DNA of 8,239 nucleotides from an uncultured Ruminococcus sp. (GTDB lineage: Bacteria; Bacillota; Clostridia; Oscillospirales; Ruminococcaceae). Shown here piece after piece: positions 1 to 5,691 of the stretch; position 1 is the first letter of the stretch, and the number at the start of each line of letters is the position of its first letter. The notes beneath the pieces are model-generated. The model was not told the origin of the DNA. It ran no database searches and worked only from the letters and a program-made list of their open reading frames with translations. The DNA lies in contig CALDFS010000270.1 in assembly GCA_937942105.1 (NCBI GenBank), forward strand, positions 1 through 8,239, written 5' to 3'. Made by a program: the position numbers and the translations under genes.

Positions 1-42
1 TACCATACTTTTTATTTTTTACTCTTATATGGGTCATATCTA

Positions 43-71
43 TTGACAACGCAGATATTTGAAAATTTTAT
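43..71 (+). promoter_or_regulatory. Candidate sigma-A promoter of galM / radical SAM operon
   Basis: A perfect -35 box TTGACA (43-48) is followed, after 17 bp, by TTTTAT (66-71), which matches four of six -10 consensus positions. Transcription would start near 78 and leave a leader of about 120 nt before the galM start. A second possible -10, GATAAT at 126-131, lacks a good -35. The -35 and spacing are seen directly; use of this site is inference. Confidence 0.5.
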
Positions 72-186
72 TAAAAATTAAACTTTTCTTAATCAGTTGA
101 AATTCTTCGCGAAAGGTGTTACACTGATAATACAACTTACGCACATGAAATATTGCACTGAAAACAAAAAAATTAAATTTTTTATG

Positions 187-194
187 AAAGGAAG
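187..194 (+). promoter_or_regulatory. Ribosome binding site that fixes the galM start
   Basis: AAAGGAAG lies 7 nt before the ATG at 202. No comparable site precedes the in-frame upstream TTG at 97, and the region between would encode an AT-rich, family-atypical extension, so the ATG at 202 is preferred. Confidence 0.75.
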
Positions 195-201
195 ATTTTT
201 A

Positions 202-1251
202 ATGACAACCATCACAAAAAAGCAGTTCGGCAAGCTTTCCGACGGCAGGGAGGCTCATCTGTTTGAAATGAAGAATTCATCCGGCGCTTTTGTCGAGATA
301 ACCGACTTCGGCGGTGCCATCCGCTCCATCAACGTTCCCGATAAATCCGGCGCTCTTAAAGACGTTGCTCTGGGATACGACTGCGCCGCAGACTACGAAG
401 CACAGGACAAGTACATCGGCGCTCTTATCGGCAGACACGGCAACAGGATTGAGGACGCTAAGTTCCGCCTTGGCAGAAACGTCTACCGCCTTGCCAAGAA
501 TGACGGCAGAAACAACCTTCACGGCGGACCGATGGGGTTTGACAAGCGGCTTTGGAATGCTGAAATCGACGGCGAAGCGCTTGTTTTAACCTACCGCTCC
601 GCAGACGGCGAGGAGGGCTTCCCCGGAAACCTTGACGTTACCGTTCGCTACACCTTCTCAGAGAACAATGCGCTCGGCATAGATTACTCTGCCGTATGTG
701 ATGCAGATACAGTCTGCAATCTCACCAACCACTGCTATTTCAATCTGGACGGTCAAGGCTCTGGAACCATTCTTAACCACTCCTTAAAGATTAACGCTAC
801 ACATTTCACCGTCGGCAACTCCGAGTGCCTGCCGGTGGGATATGTTGCCAAGGTTGAGGGCACTCCGCTTGATTTCACCGACTTCCACGTTATCGGCGAG
901 AGAATAAACGACAAATACGAGCAGCTCATCTTCGCCGGAGGATACGACCACAACTTCTGCCCGGACGGCGAAGGCTTCCGCCGGGTTGCAGTCCTTAAAG
1001 CGGCTCAGTCCGGCATAGCCATGGAGGTTTATTCTGACCTTCCCGGTATGCAGTTCTACAGCGGAAACTTCCTCAACGCCATCCCTCCCTATGGCAAGGG
1101 CGGCAAGCCTATTGAGAAGCGCACCGGTCTTTGCCTAGAAACCCAGTTCTACCCCAATGCCATGAAGATTCCGAGCTTTGAAAAGCCGATACTAAGGGCT
1201 GGCGAAAGATACCATCACACAACCGTTTACGCCTTCTTCTGCGAGAAATAA
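202..1251 (+). CDS. galM: Aldose 1-epimerase (mutarotase)
   Basis: Cytoplasmic enzyme interconverting the alpha and beta anomers of aldoses such as galactose and glucose, feeding the Leloir pathway. The 349-residue product is typical for the family and spans a single mutarotase beta-sandwich domain. Family motifs are present: GRHGNRI (residues 77-83, sugar-binding Arg82), NLHGG with His107, LTNHCYFNL with His177, GYDHNF with Asp249, and CLETQ with Glu313. By analogy with the Lactococcus enzyme, His177 is the likely acid and Glu313 the likely base. The start at 202 has a good ribosome site; the frame stays open back to a TTG at 97, but that extension looks like leader sequence. The stop TAA is 4 nt before the next gene, indicating one operon. 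No galK, galT or galE is visible nearby. The family assignment is firm; the sugar specificity is not determined by the sequence. Confidence 0.93.
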   Translation: MTTITKKQFGKLSDGREAHLFEMKNSSGAFVEITDFGGAIRSINVPDKSGALKDVALGYDCAADYEAQDKYIGALIGRHGNRIEDAKFRLGRNVYRLAKNDGRNNLHGGPMGFDKRLWNAEIDGEALVLTYRSADGEEGFPGNLDVTVRYTFSENNALGIDYSAVCDADTVCNLTNHCYFNLDGQGSGTILNHSLKINATHFTVGNSECLPVGYVAKVEGTPLDFTDFHVIGERINDKYEQLIFAGGYDHNFCPDGEGFRRVAVLKAAQSGIAMEVYSDLPGMQFYSGNFLNAIPPYGKGGKPIEKRTGLCLETQFYPNAMKIPSFEKPILRAGERYHHTTVYAFFCEK

Positions 1252-1255
1252 AGCG

Positions 1256-2119
1256 GTGCACAAGGTTTTAGCCAAGGGTATTCTTTCGGCACAGAACGGA
1301 ATGAACATCTACCGCGGCTGCACCCACGGCTGCATCTACTGCGATTCAAGAAGCGAATGCTACAATATGCAGCACGATTTTGAGGATATAGAGGTCAAAA
1401 GTAACGCGCCTGAGCTGTTAGCTGACGCATTAAAGCGCAGGCGCCGCCGCTGCATGATAGGCACGGGCGGCATGTGCGACCCATATATGCACTGCGAAGC
1501 CGAGCTTATGCTGATGCGAAAGTGCCTTGAAATAATAAAGCGGGAGGGGTTCGGAGTCGCCGTTCAGACCAAATCCGACCGGATTCTGCGGGATATCGAC
1601 CTTTACGACGATATCAACCGCTCCGCCAAGGCGGTGATTCAGATGACCCTTACCACCTATGACGAGGATTTGTGCCGTATCATCGAGCCGAACGTCTGCA
1701 CAACGCGCCGCAGATTTGAGACTCTTCTTGAATTCAAAAAGCGCGGGATTCCAACAGTTGTGTGGCTCTCCCCCATCCTGCCGTTTATCAACGACACCGA
1801 GGAAAATCTGCGCGGAATACTTGATTACTGCTTTCGCGCCGGGGTAAAGGGAATCATACTTTTCGGCTTCGGGCTGACTCTGCGGCAGGGCAACCGCGAA
1901 TATTTTTATACTGCTTTAGATAAAGATTTCCCCGGAATGAGCAGAAGATACATCGGGACCTTTGGCAATTCCTACGAGTGCGCAAGCCCGAACAATCAGC
2001 GGCTTTCAAAAATTTTTCACGAGGAATGCCATAAGCGCGGAGTCATGCACAATATAGATGAAATATTCGCCTATCTTCATCACCTGCCGGAAGGCTTCGA
2101 GCAGCTTTCGCTGTTTTGA
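1256..2119 (+). CDS. Radical SAM protein, SPL-related COG1533 family, substrate unknown
   Basis: A 287-residue radical SAM protein. Cys22, Cys26 and Cys29 form the CX3CX2C motif (CTHGCIYC) that ligates the 4Fe-4S cluster used to cleave S-adenosylmethionine. Other family hallmarks are NGMNIYRGC just before the motif, GTGGMCDPY (69-77), QTKSDRILRDID (104-115), MTLTTYDEDLCRIIEPN (130-146) and WLSPILPFINDT (170-181). These match the spore photoproduct lyase-like / Rv2578c-like group, whose reaction is generally unknown. This is not a clear spore photoproduct lyase. The start is a GTG 4 nt after the galM stop with no strong ribosome site, so translational coupling is likely. An internal ATG at 1301 would begin inside the conserved NGMNIYRGC block and is less likely. 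Several further cysteines (66, 74, 80, 90) are seen, but no second cluster motif can be claimed. Confidence 0.88.
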   Translation: MHKVLAKGILSAQNGMNIYRGCTHGCIYCDSRSECYNMQHDFEDIEVKSNAPELLADALKRRRRRCMIGTGGMCDPYMHCEAELMLMRKCLEIIKREGFGVAVQTKSDRILRDIDLYDDINRSAKAVIQMTLTTYDEDLCRIIEPNVCTTRRRFETLLEFKKRGIPTVVWLSPILPFINDTEENLRGILDYCFRAGVKGIILFGFGLTLRQGNREYFYTALDKDFPGMSRRYIGTFGNSYECASPNNQRLSKIFHEECHKRGVMHNIDEIFAYLHHLPEGFEQLSLF

Positions 2120-2164
2120 CTTGTTTTTGCTTTCTATACTTATATAAGACGTATTTTATTTGCG

Positions 2165-2216
2165 TTTCGATACAAATTTCTGCGAAAAAATTTATTTTTC
2201 TGCGATTTGTACGAAA
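2165..2216. repeat. Imperfect inverted repeat with internal direct repeat in convergent intergenic region
   Basis: TTTCGATACAAAT (2165-2177) can pair with ATTTGTACGAAA (2205-2216) over 12 bp with one bulged A. Inside, GAAAAA (2184-2189) can pair with TTTTTC (2195-2200). TTCTGCG occurs twice, at 2178-2184 and 2198-2204. Together they form a long two-part hairpin between the radical SAM stop and its terminator. Function unknown. Confidence 0.5.
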
Positions 2217-2247
2217 TTATTATCGGTTTTTTGTGATTTATAACATA

Positions 2248-2285
2248 AGTACCGTTCCCGAAAAATCATGGGAGCGGTACTTTTT
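2248..2285 (+). terminator. Rho-independent terminator of the galM operon
   Basis: A 12-bp stem (2248-2259 with 2270-2281, one G-U pair) with a 10-nt loop is followed by a T run (2281-2285). It lies between two convergent genes. On the minus strand the stem remains but is followed only by an interrupted T-rich stretch, so it may also slow the lipoprotein gene's transcription, less efficiently. Confidence 0.85.
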
Positions 2286-2291
2286 ATGACT

Positions 2292-5144
2292 TTATTCCAC
2301 AGTAACCTGCGCATCCGACTGCGAAAGTATCTTACCATCCTTATCGGTAACGGTCAGGATATATTTTCCCGCCTGAGCGGGCGCTTTAATCGACATATCC
2401 CCGCAGAAAGCCTTTGACTGCGCAGGGTCGCTCTCGTCAAAGGCGGAAAGCCCTGACGGTGCAAGCCATATAACCAAATCCTTATCCGCAGGAGCGGCAG
2501 CGTACGCTATATCCTCGCCCGGCTTGACGGTTATGTTGTCCGAAAGAAGCCTGTTTGCTTCCAGAACCTCGGTAATAAAGCTTATCTTCTCTTCCGAACC
2601 GTCAGCCAATACGGCTGTTACAGTCCACTCACCCGCCTCGGAGATCTCAAAACCGGAAGTAATATAATCTCCGCTAAGCATTGCCTCAGCGCCTTCCTTG
2701 ACCTTGATTTCAAGCGGCGAAAGCTTACTTACGCTGTAGGTCCTGCCATCCGATACGTTTACTGCGGATTTTCTTTCGCCGGCGTAAACGGTAAACGTTC
2801 CCTCGCCGGATGATGAGCCGTCGGCATACTGAATATAAAGCTTGTATTCGCCCGGCTTTTCGGGGATGAGTATGGTCTTGGCGTTTCCTGCCGCCCTGGT
2901 CATATCCTCGCCCTCGGCGAAGACATCCGTTCCGGTGGGAGCCAGCCATACCGTATCATCAGGCGAAAGAAGCCCTCTTCTTGGGAGCTGCTCGCCGCAC
3001 TCGATGGAAACGTTTGAAGCAAGCTCGTAGTAATCGTCCGGCATGACGTCCTTTGATACCATGTGAGTATAGCCATCCTCCAAGCCGGAGTAAAGAACGA
3101 CCTTGTAGCCTTCGAGCGGCCAGATGTAGTCCTCGTTGACATACTGTTCAAGAGTGCAGTTGGGGGCGGTGGTTTCCGAACGGTTGGTGTTCGAGAAGCC
3201 GTTGGTAACGGTGCAGTCGTGCTTGCGCATCCAGTCGTTAAGCTCGTAGACGTTTCTTATAGTGTTGGTTACAACGTTGTGGTCAAACAGGATGTATGCG
3301 CTGCCCTCATCGGGGTGGAAGCCGTTAACCATCCTTGAACCGTTGGCGGCAGTTGGCTTGCGGAAGCAGTTGATATAGTTGTAGCAGAAGTCGCTCGAAT
3401 CCGACCAATCCTCGTTGCCCTGCTGCCCCAAGGTGTATATTCCGCCGGCATCCTGCAAAACAGAGCATATTTCCTCAACGCGGTTGTAATTTACATGGTT
3501 AAACCGCGAGGTCTTTGTGGGCTGACCGGGCAGCTGAGAGGACTCGGTACCGTCGAAATTGCACCATCCCCAGCCGATTGACATTCCGCTGTAGGAGCAT
3601 TTGTAAACAAAGTTATGCTCGCAGACAAGGTTGTAGGTAAAGAAGGTGGTTATAGGCGAGTTGCCGGGGAAGAAATAGCAATTTTCAAGCAGATAGTTGT
3701 TCTTTATGGTGATGTTTTTCGGGATTCCCTCGGTACCAGCCGGGAACTTCTCTTTGTCGGGTCCTGCGCTGGTTTCGCTTACCCTCTGCTTTTCGGTGTC
3801 GTTTTCGTAGATGTGCTGCAAGTGACCTATGGTAATTCCTCCGCCGCCGGTGTAGGCAATGAAGTTGCCTATGATATCGCAGTCATAAACGTCGTTTTCA
3901 AGATGTATTCCTAAATATCCGGTGGACTCAAAGCCGCCGTTGATGAAATCCACATCATGAGCGGTGGAAACGTGAACCGCCGCCGGTGCAACATCAAACG
4001 AACGGTAAAGGTCGTTATGCCAGAAAAGGTCGGAATACTTTGTGTGGATGGTGCAGCCCTGAGTGGTGGCGTTGCCGTAGGAGCCATCCAGCTCATACAA
4101 ATTCCAGTCGGAATATGCAAAGGTCAAGCCGTCAAACACGATATTCTCGGCATACTTCTTCTTAGGCTGGGAGCCGCTTACCTCGATAAGCTTTTCAAGC
4201 TCTGGAATAATAACCTCTGCCGTTGACATATCCTCTCCCTCACGCGGGATATAGTAGATAGTGGAGCCGGCTTGGTCGAAATAGAACTGCCCCTCTGAAT
4301 CCAGCCACTCGAAAACGTTTATAATATCGTTCTGATTTGTGGGGCTGTAGCCGGTGTTCCAGCCTAAATTCTGGGCAACTGCGGCGTATGGCATCTGAAA
4401 GTTGACTCTGACATCGCCCTTGTCGGTTTCCTCCAGCGAATCTGCGCAGACGGTGGCTTTTACCCATGTAGAGCCTGATTCAAGCTCGATATTGCGCGGG
4501 TTGCGGGTGTCGGCAGGGAGATTTGCCGACTTAGGGATTATTGTTGCCGACTTAATTCCGTCTTCGGATATCCAAGCCCAATCCGCCATTCCTTTGGTGA
4601 CGGCATAGAACCCCGCCGCTGCAATCGGCTTAGCCGAACGGCGGGTCATGGATGCACGCTTGCCGTTCACATATATGGCCCGAAGCTTGCAGCCGCGCTC
4701 CAAGTGCGCTTTATATGCAACAAGTCCGTCGCGCAGCCAATCCACCTCGGAAGCCGGTTCCCATTCGCCGTCAAACAGCTTTCCGCCGCTGATTATCGGG
4801 TGAGCGCCCTTTGCCGCACGGTATATCACCTTTGCGCTTTTGTTTCCCGAATCGTTTTCATCAAATGTAACGGTATCGGAAAGCTGATAAAAGCCGTCGG
4901 CAAATTCAACGACAATATCCCCGCCGGATTTCTTCATATCTCGAACGGCTATACGCGCTTTGTCCATCGAGGCAAATGGGGCGCTCTGCGAGCCGTCCCC
5001 TGTTTCGTCGTTTCCGGTGGGCGAGACGTAGATAATTCGCTCGGCAGGTGTGCCGTCGGGCGCGCTATCCTTGCATCCTGCAAAGCTCAGCAGGCAGGCG
5101 GCAGCCATTATCGCCGCCAAAAATACAGAAATAAATCTTTTCAT
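2292..5144 (-). CDS. Secreted lipoprotein with right-handed beta-helix and C-terminal Ig-like modules, candidate glycan-active enzyme
   Basis: The 950-residue product starts with a lipoprotein signal peptide: MKR, a hydrophobic stretch, then FAGC with Cys24 as the lipidated residue, so it should be anchored outside the membrane. Residues about 37-120 carry the N-terminal motif of pectate-lyase-like helices (YVSPTGNDETGDGSQSAPF, ARIAVRDM, then ISGG). Residues about 123-325 may be an inserted beta domain. Residues about 330-650 are beta-helix coils with repeated Asn/Gly-rich turns (NIVFDGLTF, NITIKNNYLLEN, FNHVNYNRVEEI, DAGGIYTLGQQGN). The C-terminus has Ig-like modules, two of which are related (WLAPTG and WLAPSG). 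The layout resembles GH141-type glycosidases, but catalytic residues cannot be assigned, so activity on plant or host glycans is inference. The start at 5144 is chosen because GGAG lies 6 nt upstream and the signal peptide begins there; the frame extends 7 codons to an ATG at 5165. Single-gene transcript with its own promoter. Confidence 0.88.
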   Translation of the reverse strand: MKRFISVFLAAIMAAACLLSFAGCKDSAPDGTPAERIIYVSPTGNDETGDGSQSAPFASMDKARIAVRDMKKSGGDIVVEFADGFYQLSDTVTFDENDSGNKSAKVIYRAAKGAHPIISGGKLFDGEWEPASEVDWLRDGLVAYKAHLERGCKLRAIYVNGKRASMTRRSAKPIAAAGFYAVTKGMADWAWISEDGIKSATIIPKSANLPADTRNPRNIELESGSTWVKATVCADSLEETDKGDVRVNFQMPYAAVAQNLGWNTGYSPTNQNDIINVFEWLDSEGQFYFDQAGSTIYYIPREGEDMSTAEVIIPELEKLIEVSGSQPKKKYAENIVFDGLTFAYSDWNLYELDGSYGNATTQGCTIHTKYSDLFWHNDLYRSFDVAPAAVHVSTAHDVDFINGGFESTGYLGIHLENDVYDCDIIGNFIAYTGGGGITIGHLQHIYENDTEKQRVSETSAGPDKEKFPAGTEGIPKNITIKNNYLLENCYFFPGNSPITTFFTYNLVCEHNFVYKCSYSGMSIGWGWCNFDGTESSQLPGQPTKTSRFNHVNYNRVEEICSVLQDAGGIYTLGQQGNEDWSDSSDFCYNYINCFRKPTAANGSRMVNGFHPDEGSAYILFDHNVVTNTIRNVYELNDWMRKHDCTVTNGFSNTNRSETTAPNCTLEQYVNEDYIWPLEGYKVVLYSGLEDGYTHMVSKDVMPDDYYELASNVSIECGEQLPRRGLLSPDDTVWLAPTGTDVFAEGEDMTRAAGNAKTILIPEKPGEYKLYIQYADGSSSGEGTFTVYAGERKSAVNVSDGRTYSVSKLSPLEIKVKEGAEAMLSGDYITSGFEISEAGEWTVTAVLADGSEEKISFITEVLEANRLLSDNITVKPGEDIAYAAAPADKDLVIWLAPSGLSAFDESDPAQSKAFCGDMSIKAPAQAGKYILTVTDKDGKILSQSDAQVTVE

Positions 5145-5150
5145 AGCTGT

Positions 5151-5154
5151 CTCC
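5151..5154 (-). promoter_or_regulatory. Ribosome binding site that fixes the lipoprotein start
   Basis: GGAG on the minus strand, 6 nt before the ATG at 5144. It lies inside the alternative reading that would start at 5165, and it supports the shorter protein with a canonical signal peptide. Confidence 0.8.
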
Positions 5155-5193
5155 AAATAAATCATTACGCATTTTGCGCTTTGTAGTTATATT

Positions 5194-5222
5194 ATTGTAG
5201 CATAAACCGTTATCATTCACAA
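5194..5222 (-). promoter_or_regulatory. Extended -10 promoter of the lipoprotein gene
   Basis: Minus strand: -35 TTGTGA (5217-5222), 17-bp spacer ending in TGC, and -10 TACAAT (5194-5199). The TGN just before the -10 makes it an extended -10 promoter. The start point would be near 5187, giving a leader of about 43 nt. The -35 departs from consensus at two positions, which fits a promoter open to activation. Confidence 0.75.
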
Positions 5223-5247
5223 GCGGATATTATTATATATCAGTGAT

Positions 5248-5280
5248 TTGTGAGAATCAATCATAAATTGATAATCACAA
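5248..5280. promoter_or_regulatory. 33-bp inverted repeat upstream of the lipoprotein promoter, candidate operator
   Basis: TTGTGA-GA-ATCAAT (5248-5261) faces ATTGAT-AA-TCACAA (5267-5280) across a 5-bp centre; 12 of 14 positions per arm are complementary. It is centred about 77 bp upstream of the predicted lipoprotein start, a position suited to an activator. There is no T run, so it is not a terminator. The binding protein is unknown. Confidence 0.5.
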
Positions 5281-5320
5281 TTTGCGTTTTTTACTGCTGA
5301 TACCAAACGCTTTGCTTACT

Positions 5321-5382
5321 ATCCTCTCCCACCACTAAAAAAAGCCAGCATAGGCTGACTTTTTTTAGTGGTGGGAGAGGAT
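5321..5382. repeat. Long palindrome joining tRNA-Tyr 3' end, terminator and an inverted copy of the tRNA 3' end
   Basis: Two 29-bp arms (5321-5349 and 5354-5382) around a 4-bp centre, with one mismatch (5345/5358) that becomes a G-U pair in RNA from the tRNA strand. The right arm includes the last 14 nt of tRNA-Tyr with its CCA; the left arm repeats these on the opposite strand. The inner part is the tRNA terminator. Confidence 0.9.
5337..5366 (-). terminator. Rho-independent terminator of the tRNA operon
   Basis: On the minus strand, seven A's and AGTCAGC-type stem bases pair with GCTGGCT and seven T's across a CTAT loop, starting 2 nt after the tRNA CCA end. Because A and T runs flank both sides, the element could also terminate plus-strand transcription. 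Confidence 0.9.
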
Positions 5383-5454
5383 GGATTCGGACCATCGAAG
5401 CTGAAAAGCAACAGATTTACAGTCTGCCCCCTTTGGCCACTCGGGAACTCTCCC
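5369..5454 (-). tRNA. tRNA-Tyr(GTA)
   Basis: An 86-nt class II tRNA with encoded CCA (5369-5371). The 7-bp acceptor stem pairs GGGAGAG (5448-5454) with CTCTCCC (5373-5379), discriminator A. The D arm uses CCC/GGG, the anticodon loop is CTGTAAA with GTA at 5418-5420, and the long variable arm has a GCT/AGC stem typical of bacterial tRNA-Tyr. The T stem GATGG/CCATC is perfect, but the T loop reads TCCGAAT rather than TTCGAAT, so position 55 is C instead of the almost invariant U (5390). Second gene of a Thr-Tyr operon, 18 nt after tRNA-Thr. Confidence 0.96.
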
Positions 5455-5472
5455 ATATTTGATTGTGTTGGT

Positions 5473-5548
5473 TGGAGCTGGTGGACGGACTCGAACCCCC
5501 GACCTGCTGATTACAAATCAGCTGCTCTACCAACTGAGCTACACCAGC
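5473..5548 (-). tRNA. tRNA-Thr(TGT)
   Basis: A 76-nt cloverleaf with encoded CCA (5473-5475) and discriminator T. Acceptor stem GCTGGTG/CACCAGC; D stem GCTC/GAGC; anticodon stem GCTGA/TCAGC with loop TTTGTAA, anticodon TGT at 5513-5515 reading ACN threonine codons; variable loop AGGTC. The T loop TTCGAGT is normal. In the T stem GGGGG faces CCGTC, giving a G-U pair and one G-G mismatch at 51/63 (5498 and 5486). First gene of the operon, about 18 nt after the predicted transcription start. Confidence 0.96.
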
Positions 5549-5573
5549 AAGCGCTGCACCGGCAACAGGATTT

Positions 5574-5626
5574 ATTGTAGCATACCTTAGGTGAAATGTC
5601 AATACCTTTTTTCAAAAAATTTTTTC
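5574..5626 (-). promoter_or_regulatory. Strong tRNA operon promoter with UP element
   Basis: Minus strand: -35 TTGACA (5597-5602, perfect), 17-bp spacer ending TGC, -10 TACAAT (5574-5579). Upstream, at roughly -59 to -38 (5605-5626), lies G-A6-T6-G-A6-GG, which fits every specified position of the bacterial UP-element consensus bound by the RNA polymerase alpha subunit. The start is probably at 5566-5567. This fits a stable-RNA promoter. Confidence 0.92.
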
Positions 5627-5651
5627 TGCCGTTTTCGCTTGATATACGTCT

Positions 5652-5683
5652 TTGCCCGCAGCAAGTACCCTCGCTGCGGGCAA
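5652..5683 (-). terminator. Strong hairpin after the ABC operon, possible terminator without U tract
   Basis: TTGCCCGCAGC (5652-5662) and GCTGCGGGCAA (5673-5683) form a perfect 11-bp GC-rich stem with a 10-nt loop, 8 nt after the ABC gene stop. On the minus strand it is followed by AGACGTATATC, not a T run, so it may stabilise a 3' end rather than terminate by itself. Confidence 0.5.
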
Positions 5684-5691
5684 TTATCCTC

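Noticed and set aside
97..201. In-frame extension of galM to a TTG codon at 97
   Set aside because: No ribosome site before 97, an atypical lysine- and AT-rich composition, and a strong site before the ATG at 202.
5145..5165. Seven-codon extension of the lipoprotein to an ATG at 5165
   Set aside because: The GGAG ribosome site lies inside it and the signal peptide starts cleanly at the ATG at 5144.
4704..5186. 160-codon open frame on the plus strand
   Set aside because: It is antisense to the N-terminal part of the lipoprotein gene, has no ribosome site or recognisable domain, and the minus-strand frame is clearly the coding one.
5248..5280. Classical Crp site
   Set aside because: The TGTGA and TCACA halves are separated by far more than 6 bp, and Clostridia do not generally use this Crp-cAMP system.
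5284..5310. GCGTTT/AAACGC inverted repeat
   Set aside because: Only 6 bp with a 15-nt loop and no T run; it is likely chance.
5321..5334. Remnant of a second tRNA on the plus strand
   Set aside because: Only the 3' acceptor sequence and CCA match; no T arm or anticodon arm precedes it.
5321..5382. Repeat of the tRNA-Tyr 3' end as an integrase attachment site
   Set aside because: Attachment sites left by integration are direct repeats flanking an element. This copy is inverted, 30 bp away, and no integrase or cargo is present.
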